DNA of 64,000 nt from an uncultured Paraprevotella sp. (GTDB lineage Bacteria > Bacteroidota > Bacteroidia > Bacteroidales > Bacteroidaceae): the NCBI GenBank assembly GCA_944321365.1, contig CALULA010000005.1, positions 62,001 to 126,000 on the forward strand, given 5' to 3'. Position numbers and translations under genes: made by a program. Positions within the stretch are counted from its first letter, which is position 1. Every line of letters starts with the position of its first letter. Below, in pieces: positions 25,363 through 34,174 of this stretch. A model generated the notes under the pieces. That model was not told the DNA's origin. It searched no databases and was given only the letters and a program-made list of their open reading frames with translations.

Positions 25363-27459
25363 TCACTCGTCCAATCCGGACGTCAGTGCTCCCTCTTTCC
25401 TTATGTCATGAAAATCCCATGCCAATTCGCGGCACTCTGCGGCATAACGTGCCCGTGCTCCTGACGACAAAGAGGCGTCCAGCACCACGCAACGCGGATG
25501 AAACAGTTCCGCCAGGCCGGAAAGAGTGCCTGAAAAGCCTCGGCAGACATACATATAATCTACCTCCACCGGGCTATCGCCACGCAAACGGTTCCAACGG
25601 TTATCACTAAGCATCAGCATTGAAAACCGACCACTGCAACGCACCAGCCCACCCGATGCGACGACACGCCCGTCGGCAAATCCGTCCCTGACCACAACCG
25701 GCGGCCGTGACAACCTCTTCCGCCAGAATGTCTCTGCGATGTAAGTCATCTGCCCCCGCACACTATCAGCATAAACCGGAAACAAATAAGAACAACCGGG
25801 CGCGTAAACCACATGCACCGCAGGGCACTTCGGCAAATAATAAAAGACCCATCCGGAACAATTCTGCTTCTGCCGCCAATTGACAAAACCGGCACAAATC
25901 AGGACCAGCAGCCCCACCAGGCTACACTCCAGCCAACGCACATGCGACATCCACGGGCGGGACAAAAGCACCAACAGCAACACATAGCACAAGGCCGTGA
26001 GCCACAGCGGCCAGCCGACATCAATCACCGCACAGGGCCATTCCATCATTTGCCGCAGACATCCGTTCTGCAATGCCACCAGCCCGGCCACAATCTTCGC
26101 ACAGAAACCGGCAGGCAACCCCAAAGTGGACACCAACAGCAAAACGGGCATACAATAGACCAGCAAAGCAGCAACGGGAGAAATGACCAAAGTGGCCAAA
26201 GCAGAATAAACGGCAAACATGCCAAAGCGGTAAATCACCAGAGGTACCGTAAAGGTCTGAGCCGCAAAAGAAAGCCACAGACTCTTTCCCAACCAACCGA
26301 CATACGGACAAGAAGCCGGAAACCAACCCCGACAATACGGATAGACCGTAAGAATACCCACCATGGCTAAAAACGAAAGCTGGAAACTGACATCATACAA
26401 CAAAAGCGGCTCTATGCAGAGCATCAATATCGCACTGACCGCCAACGAATTTAAAGAAAAGCCCGTGCGCCCCATCAACGACCCGACAAGCATCAGCGTA
26501 TACATCACCGTGGCACGCACCAATGAGGGAGGAAGCCCGGCCAGAAAAGTATAGCCCCACACCATAGTCAAGGCCACCATTCCGCCTATACACCCGAAAA
26601 CCCGGTTACGGCAAAAGCGCAACAACATGAAATTCAGCAAAGCCACAAGATAGGTCAAGTGCATACCGGACAAGGCCAATACATGGCTGACGCCCAAGTC
26701 GGCGTATATATCCTTCAGTTCCTTGGAAAGACCGGAACGTTCTCCCAAAGTCAAAGCCGAAAACAGAGCCAGTTCCTCACCGCCCAACCCGGCGGAACGA
26801 TAGGCCTGCAGCATCTTTTCTCTCAGCAGTAAGGCCTTAATACGAACGGAAAGCACCAAAGGCAGATTGTGATCCGCATCATCAAAAGACCGCAGCTTCT
26901 GCCAATCACCCGCCGGAATGTACACTCTCCCGGACATTCCTCTGACCGCCAAATAACCGGCATAATCGAATTCTTCCGGATTGCCGTGGTTTTCCGGCAA
27001 ACGAATCACCCCACGGAACACCACCTCATCACCGACCTGCAACCGCGAAGACAACGTATCTTTCTGGAAACTTAATGATATCACCTGTCCGTCCCGCCCG
27101 TGACCGCAAGGCATCAACCAACCTTCAGCACCGACAGTACGGGCAGACAATCTGGGAGTATCTTTCAATATCACCTTATAAGTATGCATCTGTTCCGCCC
27201 ATGGCGTACGCACCTCCTGCCATCGAGCATACGCCCCCCACAAAGCATACAGGAAAAGGAACAAAAAAAGAGAAATACCGAAAGATGCATTTCCCTTATA
27301 ATCCAAAACCGTCTTCCGCAAAGACAACAATCCACACCCGCAACAAACCACTCCGGCAACGACAACAAGTCCGGTAAGCAGGACTTCCATCCCCTGCCCC
27401 GTTCCCGCAATGTCTGTCAGATATCGTCCGAGCGCAAACCCCGGCAACAAAGGAAGCAC
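25363..27459 (-). CDS. ComEC/Rec2-family DNA-transport membrane protein
   Basis: A polytopic membrane protein of about 698 residues with an OB-like DUF4131 region near the N terminus and the competence domain (LSGMHLTYLVALLNF, GLPPSLVRATVMYTLMLVG) spanning about ten helices. ComEC forms the inner-membrane channel for single-stranded DNA uptake. The C-terminal part lacks the HxHxDH metallo-beta-lactamase motif seen in longer homologues. The start is uncertain: only a GTG at 27459 is available, while family-like sequence (RFWRRYPAVRLV) continues upstream in the same frame back to the rpe stop codon. Confidence 0.8.
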   Translation of the reverse strand: MLPLLPGFALGRYLTDIAGTGQGMEVLLTGLVVVAGVVCCGCGLLSLRKTVLDYKGNASFGISLFLFLFLYALWGAYARWQEVRTPWAEQMHTYKVILKDTPRLSARTVGAEGWLMPCGHGRDGQVISLSFQKDTLSSRLQVGDEVVFRGVIRLPENHGNPEEFDYAGYLAVRGMSGRVYIPAGDWQKLRSFDDADHNLPLVLSVRIKALLLREKMLQAYRSAGLGGEELALFSALTLGERSGLSKELKDIYADLGVSHVLALSGMHLTYLVALLNFMLLRFCRNRVFGCIGGMVALTMVWGYTFLAGLPPSLVRATVMYTLMLVGSLMGRTGFSLNSLAVSAILMLCIEPLLLYDVSFQLSFLAMVGILTVYPYCRGWFPASCPYVGWLGKSLWLSFAAQTFTVPLVIYRFGMFAVYSALATLVISPVAALLVYCMPVLLLVSTLGLPAGFCAKIVAGLVALQNGCLRQMMEWPCAVIDVGWPLWLTALCYVLLLVLLSRPWMSHVRWLECSLVGLLVLICAGFVNWRQKQNCSGWVFYYLPKCPAVHVVYAPGCSYLFPVYADSVRGQMTYIAETFWRKRLSRPPVVVRDGFADGRVVASGGLVRCSGRFSMLMLSDNRWNRLRGDSPVEVDYMYVCRGFSGTLSGLAELFHPRCVVLDASLSSGARARYAAECRELAWDFHDIRKEGALTSGLDE

Positions 27460-27513
27460 CAGACGTACAGCAGGGTATCTTCGCCAGAAACGGATGAAAG
27501 CGCGGTCCAGTTC

Positions 27514-28164
27514 CTACAGATTTTTAAGGATTCTTATTTCTTCTTCCGGATCTGGAGCGTGAAACACCGCACTGCCTGCCACCAAAACATCCACGCCGGC
27601 ATCCACCAACATTTTTCCAGTCTGGCGGTTCACACCTCCGTCCACCTCGATCAATGCCTTCGCTCCCCGGCCATCAATCATCCGACGGAGTTCACGCACC
27701 TTCTCCACTGTATGCGGAATAAACTGTTGCCCTCCGAATCCCGGATTGACGGACATCAGCATGACAATATCCACCTCATCGATAATATCAGCCAACATCG
27801 CTACCGGTGTGGCCGGATTCAGTGTCACTCCGGCTTTCATGCCCGCCTCTTTGATTTGTTGCACTACACGATGCAAATGTGTACATGCCTCAAAATGCAC
27901 ATTCATGGAACGGGCACCCAATGCTTTTACTTCGTTCAGGAACTTTTCCGGTTGCACAATCATCAGATGCACATCCAGCGGTTTCCGGCACAGACGTGCC
28001 ACATGCTTCAACACAGGAAAGCCAAAAGATATATTGGGAACGAAGACACCATCCATGATGTCTATATGCAACCAGTCACACGAACTGCGGTTAATCATCT
28101 CCATGTCCGCCTTCAGGTCGCCGAAGTTTGCAGACAACAAAGAGGGAGCCACAAGATTCTTCAT
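27514..28164 (-). CDS. rpe: Ribulose-phosphate 3-epimerase
   Basis: A 216-residue TIM-barrel enzyme that interconverts ribulose 5-phosphate and xylulose 5-phosphate in the pentose phosphate pathway. Landmarks are VAPSLLSANFGDL, HIDIMDGVFVPNISFG (metal-binding His/Asp), VHLMI, MSVNPGFGGQ and EVDGGVN. ATG 28164 is preferred to an ATG at 28173 on conservation of the N terminus. The promoter is about 36 bases upstream. comEC follows, with its frame continuous with that of rpe after the TAG stop. Confidence 0.93.
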   Translation of the reverse strand: MKNLVAPSLLSANFGDLKADMEMINRSSCDWLHIDIMDGVFVPNISFGFPVLKHVARLCRKPLDVHLMIVQPEKFLNEVKALGARSMNVHFEACTHLHRVVQQIKEAGMKAGVTLNPATPVAMLADIIDEVDIVMLMSVNPGFGGQQFIPHTVEKVRELRRMIDGRGAKALIEVDGGVNRQTGKMLVDAGVDVLVAGSAVFHAPDPEEEIRILKNL

Positions 28165-28199
28165 AGTACACATATTCTTTAGCTAATATAATATGCATA

Positions 28200-28231
28200 C
28201 AAAGTTATATTAAATATCCTATATGCACAAG
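28200..28231 (-). promoter_or_regulatory. Promoter of rpe
   Basis: On the minus strand CTTG (28228-28231), a 20-base spacer and TAACTTTG (28200-28207) resemble the two Bacteroidota boxes. Confidence 0.55.
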
Positions 28232-28257
28232 TCTGTGCACAGCAAAAAGCCAACAAT

Positions 28258-28389
28258 TTATTTCAAAATCATACGTGCAAATGCCCCATCTGCAAATTCT
28301 ACTTCCTTGTAGTTACGTGCGAACAATTTCAGAAAAGCTATCGTTTCTCTGGACGGCATCTGCCTTTCGTTTTGTAAAACTACCTTCAT
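28258..28389 (-). CDS. Small protein, 43 residues
   Basis: An ATG (28389) to TAA (28258) frame encodes a basic protein of 43 residues that starts MKVVLQNERQMPSRETIAFL and ends FARMILK. It sits between the sigma factor gene and rpe on the same strand, 70 bases after the sigma factor stop. Its amino acid make-up and amphipathic centre look like a real soluble protein. I do not know a function. A short inverted repeat (GCTGTC, GACAGC) lies just before the start codon. Confidence 0.5.
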   Translation of the reverse strand: MKVVLQNERQMPSRETIAFLKLFARNYKEVEFADGAFARMILK

Positions 28390-28459
28390 ACGCTGTCAGA
28401 TTTAAAACTATTATCATAACGATACGACAGCGCATTTTAGTATACCTTTTATGTTTTTT

Positions 28460-29053
28460 TCAGGAAATGGCCAAATACAACTCCTTCTTCAACGCCATCC
28501 GGCGCAAATTCAGCAGAGCATAACGCATACGCCCTAATGCCGTATTGATGCTTACGCCTGTAATCTCTGCGATTTCCTTAAAAGAAAGCTCTTGATAATA
28601 ACGCATATAGACCACCTCTTTCTGGTTCTGCGGCAAGTGTTCCACCAACAGTTTCACGTCATCCAACACCTGCTCTTTCACCATTTTGGTCTCCACATTA
28701 GCTTCTGTCAATCGCACGTCATTAAACAGATCATAATCCACTTCATCGTTCGACACGCAATTTTCATTGCGTTCCTGACGGAAAAAATCTATGATCAGAT
28801 TATGGGCTATACGCGTAATCCAAGCCTGGAATTTACCATTTTCCGTATAACGTCCCTGCTGGATCGTCACAATGGCCTTCATGAACGTTTCCTGGAAAAT
28901 ATCATCAGCTACGTCTTGATTGTGAACAATGAAAAAGATATAGGAGAAGATTTTCTCTTCATATCTTTCCAACAATACATCAAAAGCATTATTATTACCT
29001 CCGGCATAGAGCTTGACCAACATCTCATCAGTCTGATTAACTAAGCACTCCAT
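28460..29053 (-). CDS. ECF-type RNA polymerase sigma factor
   Basis: A 197-residue sigma-70 family protein with region 2 (DEMLVKLYAGGNNNAFDVLLERY, DVADDIFQETFMKAI) and region 4 (LPQNQKEVVYMRYYQELSFKEIAEITGVSINTALGRMRYAL). It lacks regions 1 and 3, as ECF factors do. No anti-sigma gene is next to it; the downstream genes are a 43-residue protein and rpe. Target promoters are unknown. The acidic linker between regions 2 and 4 (CVSNDEVDYDLFNDV) is longer than average. Confidence 0.85.
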   Translation of the reverse strand: MECLVNQTDEMLVKLYAGGNNNAFDVLLERYEEKIFSYIFFIVHNQDVADDIFQETFMKAIVTIQQGRYTENGKFQAWITRIAHNLIIDFFRQERNENCVSNDEVDYDLFNDVRLTEANVETKMVKEQVLDDVKLLVEHLPQNQKEVVYMRYYQELSFKEIAEITGVSINTALGRMRYALLNLRRMALKKELYLAIS

Positions 29054-29219
29054 TCTTTGTCCATTTTAACTTTGAGTAAGAGTTCTCCCGATAGGCAACA
29101 AACATTTTAAAGGTTAGTAACTGAATTAACGACATGCAAATAAAAGAAGAAAATCGGATATATACAAATTTCTCCGCAAAAAAATGGATGAGTACTTCCG
29201 ATAGAAACCAGAAAAAAGA

Positions 29220-29264
29220 AGCGGGAAACAGAATAAACGCCATAACCTTACTCTGTTTCCCGCT
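29220..29264 (-). terminator. Terminator of the nusB-DUF5606 operon
   Basis: The arms AGCGGGAAACAGA (29220-29232) and its complement (29252-29264) pair perfectly; on the minus strand a T-rich stretch follows. Confidence 0.85.
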
Positions 29265-29285
29265 CTTTATCTTTCACTACTGCAA

Positions 29286-29732
29286 TTATTCCTGCGCTTC
29301 TCTGTCTGCGATATTCTCACCTTCAGTAGGTGCCAAGACTTCGTCAAAATCAGACAAACCAGCCTTTATCAGAATATTGTACCAACTGATCAGTTTCTTA
29401 ATGTCTGCCGGATAAACCCTGTCACGGTCAAAGTCGGGAAGTATTTCTGCAAAATAAGCATTCAGTTCATCCTTGGTCGCCTTCTTGTAATTGAACGCCG
29501 ACTCGTGTCCTTCCTCTTTTTTCTTCAAGCTATTCAGCACTTCGCGCAAAGGTACTTCTCCTTCATCCGTATACATGGCGATATCAGCCAATGATATGAC
29601 CTTGTCAGCCGCAAAAGCCGGCATTCTCTTTTTGTTTTCGTCCAGCGTCTCTACAATCAAACTGCGGTTCCCACGCGAAACCAGTTTGTATAATCCGGGT
29701 TTACCGGATATAGCCAAAATTGTTTCCAACAT
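29286..29732 (-). CDS. DUF5606 family protein
   Basis: A 148-residue cytoplasmic protein of a Bacteroidota family of unknown function (N terminus MLETILAISGKPGLYKLVSR). The first part is a small beta-rich domain, the second helical, with a charged C terminus. It is the last gene of a conserved cluster nusB-yajC-ybbR-coaE-DUF5606, which hints at a basic housekeeping role; that is inference from context. The gap to coaE is 86 bases. Confidence 0.8.
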   Translation of the reverse strand: MLETILAISGKPGLYKLVSRGNRSLIVETLDENKKRMPAFAADKVISLADIAMYTDEGEVPLREVLNSLKKKEEGHESAFNYKKATKDELNAYFAEILPDFDRDRVYPADIKKLISWYNILIKAGLSDFDEVLAPTEGENIADREAQE

Positions 29733-29818
29733 GTTACGATTTCTTTATGTTTTACCTAAAGTGAGTGCAAAGATAACCCCTCTAAGAGTTTTTATCAAAA
29801 TCTTCTTTCTAAAAAAAC

Positions 29819-30418
29819 TTAATCCTGACGTTGCGCATCTTTCATGATTTGCGAGATAATCCGGCCTAATCTGGACGGAAGTTCCTCCTGACCGTCATTC
29901 TCCAAAATATAATCGGCACGGCACAAACGGGCGGCATCTGACATCTGTGCCCGCATACGGGCTTTCACCTGCGCCTCGGAGGCTCCATCGCGCAGCATGG
30001 CCCGATGCAAACAGATTTCTTCAGGAGCATGCACCAACAAGACTTTATCTACCAGACGATCAAAGCCCGATTCATAAAGAATGGCGCATTCCATGGCAAC
30101 CAACGGGGCGGACTGGCCGGCCACCCAACGATTGAAATCTTCACGGACGGCAGGATGAACCAAACGGTTGACGCGCTCCGCACCGGACGGACCGGAGAAC
30201 ACATAAGAAGCCAACAGAGGCTTGTTCAGACTTCCATCCGCATGAAACACGTCACGGCCTACGAGAGCACAGAGCTTCTTACGAAGTTCGTCTGACTCCG
30301 TCATCAGCCGACGGGCAGCAAGATCCGTACTGTAGACCGGCACTCCCTCTCCGGCAAGCAAAGCCGCCACATAACTTTTCCCGCAGCCTATACCGCCTGT
30401 CAGCCCTAATTTAATCAT
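29819..30418 (-). CDS. coaE: Dephospho-CoA kinase
   Basis: A 199-residue P-loop kinase that phosphorylates the 3'-hydroxyl of dephospho-CoA, the last step of CoA synthesis. The ATP-binding motif is GLTGGIGCGKS (residues 5-15); the substrate region STDLAARRL and the lid (RAMLRDGASEAQVKARM) are normal. It starts 9 bases after the ybbR-like gene ends, within the nusB operon. Confidence 0.95.
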   Translation of the reverse strand: MIKLGLTGGIGCGKSYVAALLAGEGVPVYSTDLAARRLMTESDELRKKLCALVGRDVFHADGSLNKPLLASYVFSGPSGAERVNRLVHPAVREDFNRWVAGQSAPLVAMECAILYESGFDRLVDKVLLVHAPEEICLHRAMLRDGASEAQVKARMRAQMSDAARLCRADYILENDGQEELPSRLGRIISQIMKDAQRQD

Positions 30419-30427
30419 ACAATGCGA

Positions 30428-31426
30428 TCATTCATCTTGGGTTTGTTCTATCAAATAATCCACTTCCTCCGGCTCGATACGCACATTAGAGATACCCGGC
30501 GGCATGGATCTGAGCTGAAGCCGGATTTTCGGACTGCCGTTATTCACCAGATCTTCGTAGGAAACCGCCAATACAAAATCGTTGGCCGTTACCGACTTGA
30601 AATTGCTCATTCCCACACGGAACGTCACTTTCACTTTCGAGGGGAAAGTGCGCAAGTCCTTGCTTCCGGGGAAATTCACTCCGACAATCGGAACTTCCAC
30701 CGTCTTTTCCGTATACAGATCCACCTGTATGTTCATCGTGACATGCTCCGGAATGACTTTCACTCCCCGCATACGGTGCAGATAGCGCTCCACGGTCTCG
30801 TCAGACGCCAAGTTCTGCAAATGCACGGGAGTGACGGTCACAGCCCTTATCGTATCCAGAATAGACGGCGGAGCCAGCACTTCCACCGAGTCGGGAGAAA
30901 AAGACACACGTTTCAGATAATACTCCGGAGCTGTGTCTATCTCGCCCGCAAGCAGTACAGGAACTTTCTTCCGCGTACCCAGATTATAGAAATATTCCAA
31001 CGTATCCGGCCGCACGGAAACGATGCGGGAAGAAGAGAACAGCTGCTTCTGCAACTCTTTCTGCACATCGGCCAAAGGCACCGCCACACGTCCGGAGACC
31101 GTGCCGTCATCATAACTTTTATAGCTCACGACAACAGGAGAACGTTCCGCACCATAGATATAACGTATCAGCACCGTCCCCTTGTCGCGCACCACCACAC
31201 TCATCTCCGGAGGCAATCCGGAAGTGATCACCACATTATCCGGAACATCTGACAACCTGAGCGGAACTTTCAACTCCACATCGAACGTCTCGTTCAACGA
31301 CTGCAAGAGCCAGAAAGCCGCAGAAACGAAGAAAAAGAACAAAAAAATCAAGAACTCCTTGTTCTTCTTTCCCAACAAGAAGTCCTTGACTCTTATACAA
31401 TATTTCCTGAACTGAATGGAATCCAT
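30428..31426 (-). CDS. YbbR-domain (CdaR-like) membrane protein
   Basis: A 332-residue protein with one N-terminal transmembrane helix (about residues 25-42, FLIFLFFFFVSAAFWLL) and a large extracytoplasmic part with YbbR-like beta repeats. In Firmicutes YbbR/CdaR binds and regulates the diadenylate cyclase CdaA; here no cdaA gene is adjacent, so that role is not shown. It lies between yajC and coaE, the usual Bacteroidales order. Confidence 0.8.
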   Translation of the reverse strand: MDSIQFRKYCIRVKDFLLGKKNKEFLIFLFFFFVSAAFWLLQSLNETFDVELKVPLRLSDVPDNVVITSGLPPEMSVVVRDKGTVLIRYIYGAERSPVVVSYKSYDDGTVSGRVAVPLADVQKELQKQLFSSSRIVSVRPDTLEYFYNLGTRKKVPVLLAGEIDTAPEYYLKRVSFSPDSVEVLAPPSILDTIRAVTVTPVHLQNLASDETVERYLHRMRGVKVIPEHVTMNIQVDLYTEKTVEVPIVGVNFPGSKDLRTFPSKVKVTFRVGMSNFKSVTANDFVLAVSYEDLVNNGSPKIRLQLRSMPPGISNVRIEPEEVDYLIEQTQDE

Positions 31427-31435
31427 CCGTGGATC

Positions 31436-31759
31436 TTACTTTCCGGAAGCCATCTCGGAAGGAACTCCCTGATACACGGAAGTCCGGGCTATCTTGATTT
31501 TCACACCGGAAGCAATCTCTACCATAAGCGTATTGTCCGCCTCGTTCACTTCCTTCACCTTGCCATAAATGCCACCGGCCGTAACGACATCCGTTCCCGG
31601 AGTGATGCTGTTCCTGAACTTCTGTATTTCTTTCTGCTTCTTGTTTTGCGGACGAATCATGAAAAAATACATAATGGCAAAAATCGCCACCATCATAATA
31701 ATCATGGACATCCCGCTACCGCCGCTTTGGGCTTGCAATAAAACTGTCAATAAACTCAT
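31436..31759 (-). CDS. yajC: Preprotein translocase subunit YajC
   Basis: A 107-residue protein with one transmembrane helix (SMIIMMVAIFAIMYFFMI) followed by RPQNKKQKE and a small cytoplasmic domain with GTDVVTAGGIYGKV. YajC accompanies SecDF in the Sec machinery. The gene is between nusB and the ybbR-like gene, 13 bases after nusB. Confidence 0.93.
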   Translation of the reverse strand: MSLLTVLLQAQSGGSGMSMIIMMVAIFAIMYFFMIRPQNKKQKEIQKFRNSITPGTDVVTAGGIYGKVKEVNEADNTLMVEIASGVKIKIARTSVYQGVPSEMASGK

Positions 31760-31772
31760 GTCTTTACTATTT

Positions 31773-32705
31773 TTAATTTGTTGTTTTCGTCAGCAATTTA
31801 TCAGTTGCCAGCTTCTTGGCTATGGCATCCAGCAAACCGTTCACATAGGCACCGCTGCGTGGTGTACTGTAAACTTTGGCAACATCCACATATTCATTGA
31901 GCGTAACGCTCAGGGGAATATTGGGAAACGTAAGCATCTCCGCCAATGCAATCTGCATGATCACCAGGTCCATCAAGGCGATGCGGTTAAACTCCCAGTT
32001 CTTCGTATTCTCGCTGATCAGCTTACGATAATAATCGGCATTCAGCAACGTGTTGCGGAACAGACGGTGGGCAAACTCCCGGTCTTCCTCATCCTTGAAT
32101 TCCGGCAACAGCTGTTGGTTTGCCCCATTAGCCTCATCAAACCGCTTGATGGTCTTCAACACGAAAGTGTCCACGATGAACTTGTCATCATTCCAATAAA
32201 GACTCATATCCTCCAGAAGCGCATCCAGCTTCTCGTTATTGCAGATGATATTCTTGTATATCTTACGCCACAACTCGCGATCCTCCGCATAAGAAGATCC
32301 GGCCGAGGCCATATATTCCTTATAATAATCCGTCTCGACAATCTGCTTATAGAGCGAACGCACGAAATCCTCCTCATCCCCCCATGTCTTCTTCTGGTTT
32401 TCACGGAACTCCAGCAACTGCTTGTTCACCTCCAGTTGCAGGATAAAACGATTGTCGATAAACTTCGTACTAGGAGGCTCGCCCACGTGAATGCGATTGT
32501 AACGGTTCTGTGCCGTCTCCACGGCACGCACTGCAATGCGGTTGATCTCAACCATCAACATCAACAGATAATTATACAAATCATAAGCTTTTCCCAAGCT
32601 AAAGAACAGCTCCTTCTCCGCCGTGTCGATGTTTTTCCCCCCGTTCTGATAATAGGCATAAGTTATCTGAACAACCTTTAAACGTATGATTTCTCTGTTT
32701 ATCAT
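31773..32705 (-). CDS. nusB: Transcription antitermination factor NusB (long form)
   Basis: A 310-residue protein, about twice the length of E. coli NusB. The C-terminal 150 residues hold the NusB fold (FAHRLFRNTLLNADYY, NRIALMDLVIMQIALAEML, LNEYVDVAKVYS, GAYVNGLLDAIAKKL), which binds boxA RNA with S10 during rRNA antitermination. The N-terminal extension begins INREIIRLKVVQITYAYY, itself like the start of NusB, and is standard in Bacteroidota. It is the first gene of its operon. Confidence 0.9.
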   Translation of the reverse strand: MINREIIRLKVVQITYAYYQNGGKNIDTAEKELFFSLGKAYDLYNYLLMLMVEINRIAVRAVETAQNRYNRIHVGEPPSTKFIDNRFILQLEVNKQLLEFRENQKKTWGDEEDFVRSLYKQIVETDYYKEYMASAGSSYAEDRELWRKIYKNIICNNEKLDALLEDMSLYWNDDKFIVDTFVLKTIKRFDEANGANQQLLPEFKDEEDREFAHRLFRNTLLNADYYRKLISENTKNWEFNRIALMDLVIMQIALAEMLTFPNIPLSVTLNEYVDVAKVYSTPRSGAYVNGLLDAIAKKLATDKLLTKTTN

Positions 32706-32731
32706 ATAATATTGTATACAGTATTGCGCTG

Positions 32732-32739
32732 CAAAAGTA
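32732..32739 (-). promoter_or_regulatory. -7 promoter element of the nusB operon
   Basis: CAAAAGTA reads TACTTTTG on the minus strand, 27 bases upstream of the nusB start codon. Confidence 0.55.
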
Positions 32740-32838
32740 CGTATTTTATAGGGAAAAAGAACATCTTTTTCTACTTTTTTTTGGAAGTTTTGAAAAATAT
32801 GCTCAATTTTGAAGTGGAATATTTATATACGCATCAAA

Positions 32839-33222
32839 ATGGAAGAGATTAAGAAAAGAGCAGAGGGGGATAAGGAGATCGTTTTTTCCAAATCAGTGAA
32901 GGCCGGGAAACGTATCTATTATGTGGATGTGAAGAAAAACAGAAAAGACGAGCTGTTCATCGCCGTGACGGAGAGCAAGAAAATCGTATCGGGCGATGCA
33001 GAATCGCCATCCGTCAATTTCGAAAAGCACAAGATTTTCCTTTATCAGGAAGACTTCGGCCATTTCATGGAAGGACTGACCGAAGCCATCGACTTCATAC
33101 GCAACGCACAAGGCACTGCCGCCCCAAGACAAACGGACAACGACAGCAAGGAAAAACAGGAAGAGCAGAATTTTGATTTCGACATCGACCTGCATGTCAA
33201 CGACATCAACCTGCCGCAATAA
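32839..33222 (+). CDS. PUR-alpha-like DNA/RNA-binding protein (DUF3276)
   Basis: A 127-residue protein of the DUF3276 family, related to PUR-domain proteins such as Borrelia BpuR that bind single-stranded DNA and RNA. The PUR repeat covers residues 1-80 (KEIVFSKSVKAGKRIYYVDVK, LFIAVTESKK, KIFLYQEDFGHFMEGL). The C terminus is acidic and disordered. ATG 32839 (MEEIKKRAEG) is chosen; an upstream ATG would add ten non-conserved residues. It is monocistronic and divergent from the nusB operon. Confidence 0.85.
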   Translation: MEEIKKRAEGDKEIVFSKSVKAGKRIYYVDVKKNRKDELFIAVTESKKIVSGDAESPSVNFEKHKIFLYQEDFGHFMEGLTEAIDFIRNAQGTAAPRQTDNDSKEKQEEQNFDFDIDLHVNDINLPQ

Positions 33223-33295
33223 CCCGGACAAAGCACATGCAAGAACAACCAGCGGGAAGGGATACTGCCGCCTGACACCCGCAACAGTTTTTTTA

Positions 33296-33345
33296 TGCGC
33301 AAGAGCACAGACAGTCTTGCGGAAAACACCTTTCATCCTTGCGCA
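33296..33345. repeat. 22-bp-period TTGCGCAA array D (3 cores)
   Basis: TGCGCA at 33296, TGCGGA at 33318 and TGCGCA at 33340 are exactly 22 bp apart. The array lies 74 bases after the DUF3276 gene and before the rplY promoter. Its last unit shares a 19-base identity with array B. Confidence 0.8.
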
Positions 33346-33436
33346 AGACTGTCCTGCGTCTCGCACAGCAAAATTCACGGTCCGCACCGAATGGGCGAAC
33401 GACACTCCGGCCGGACTGAAGAAAAGCTGCAATATA

Positions 33437-33468
33437 TTTGGCCATTCCGACTAAAAGCTATAATTTTG
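33437..33468 (+). promoter_or_regulatory. Promoter of rplY-pth
   Basis: TTTG (33437-33440), a 20-base spacer and TAATTTTG (33461-33468) match both Bacteroidota boxes. The leader to the rplY start is about 90 bases. Confidence 0.75.
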
Positions 33469-33563
33469 CAACGCTTTTCGGCATCATCGAATGATGCGCA
33501 CATCGTGTGATGGTGAGATTAAGCATTAATCACTTAATTTAGAGTAACACAAAATTTATCGCA

Positions 33564-34157
33564 ATGAAAGAAATCAACGTAAAAGGAACAGCCAGAACAG
33601 CCATGGGCAAGAAGGCTGCACGTGAAATCCGCAAGAACAACGCAGTGCCCTGCAACCTCTATGGAGAGGCCAAAGACGAGAACGACAAACCCGTAGCCCT
33701 GGCATTCACCGCAACCAACGACGAGCTGCGCAACCTCATCTACACACCGGACATTTATGCCGTAAACCTGGACATCGACGGCAAACAGCATAAGGCCGTA
33801 TTGAAAGAAATCCAGTTCCATCCGGTAAAAGACAATGTGCTTCACGTAGACTTCTACGAAATTAACGAGACCAAACCCATCATCATGGAAGTGCCCATCA
33901 AGCTGAACGGACTGGCAGAAGGCGTGAAGGCGGGTGGACGTCTGGCCGCATCCGTACGCAAGCTGAAAGTTAAAGCTGTCTATACCAGCATACCCGAACG
34001 CCTGAACATCGACGTGACCAACCTGGGTCTGGGCAAGACCATCAAGGTCGGCGAACTGAGCTTCGACGGACTGGAAATCATTACCAGCAAGGAAGTGGTA
34101 GTATGCCAGGTGAAGATGACCCGTGGCGCAAGAGCCGCCGCTGCAGCAGAAAACTAA
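33564..34157 (+). CDS. rplY: 50S ribosomal protein L25/general stress protein Ctc
   Basis: A 197-residue protein of the long Ctc type. The N-terminal L25 domain (residues 1-95; GKKAAREIRKNNAVPCNLYG, FHPVKDNVLHVDFYEI) binds 5S rRNA; a C-terminal beta domain follows. The Ala-rich tail (RGARAAAAAEN) is common. It is upstream of pth by 17 bases, a frequent bacterial pairing. Confidence 0.95.
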   Translation: MKEINVKGTARTAMGKKAAREIRKNNAVPCNLYGEAKDENDKPVALAFTATNDELRNLIYTPDIYAVNLDIDGKQHKAVLKEIQFHPVKDNVLHVDFYEINETKPIIMEVPIKLNGLAEGVKAGGRLAASVRKLKVKAVYTSIPERLNIDVTNLGLGKTIKVGELSFDGLEIITSKEVVVCQVKMTRGARAAAAAEN

Positions 34158-34174
34158 TCACGAACTGACAACGG

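Noticed and set aside
27315..27342. Ninth 22-bp array in comEC (TCCGCA at 27315, CCCGCA at 27337)
   Set aside because: Only two weak cores in phase and none beyond; this can easily occur by chance in a coding region.
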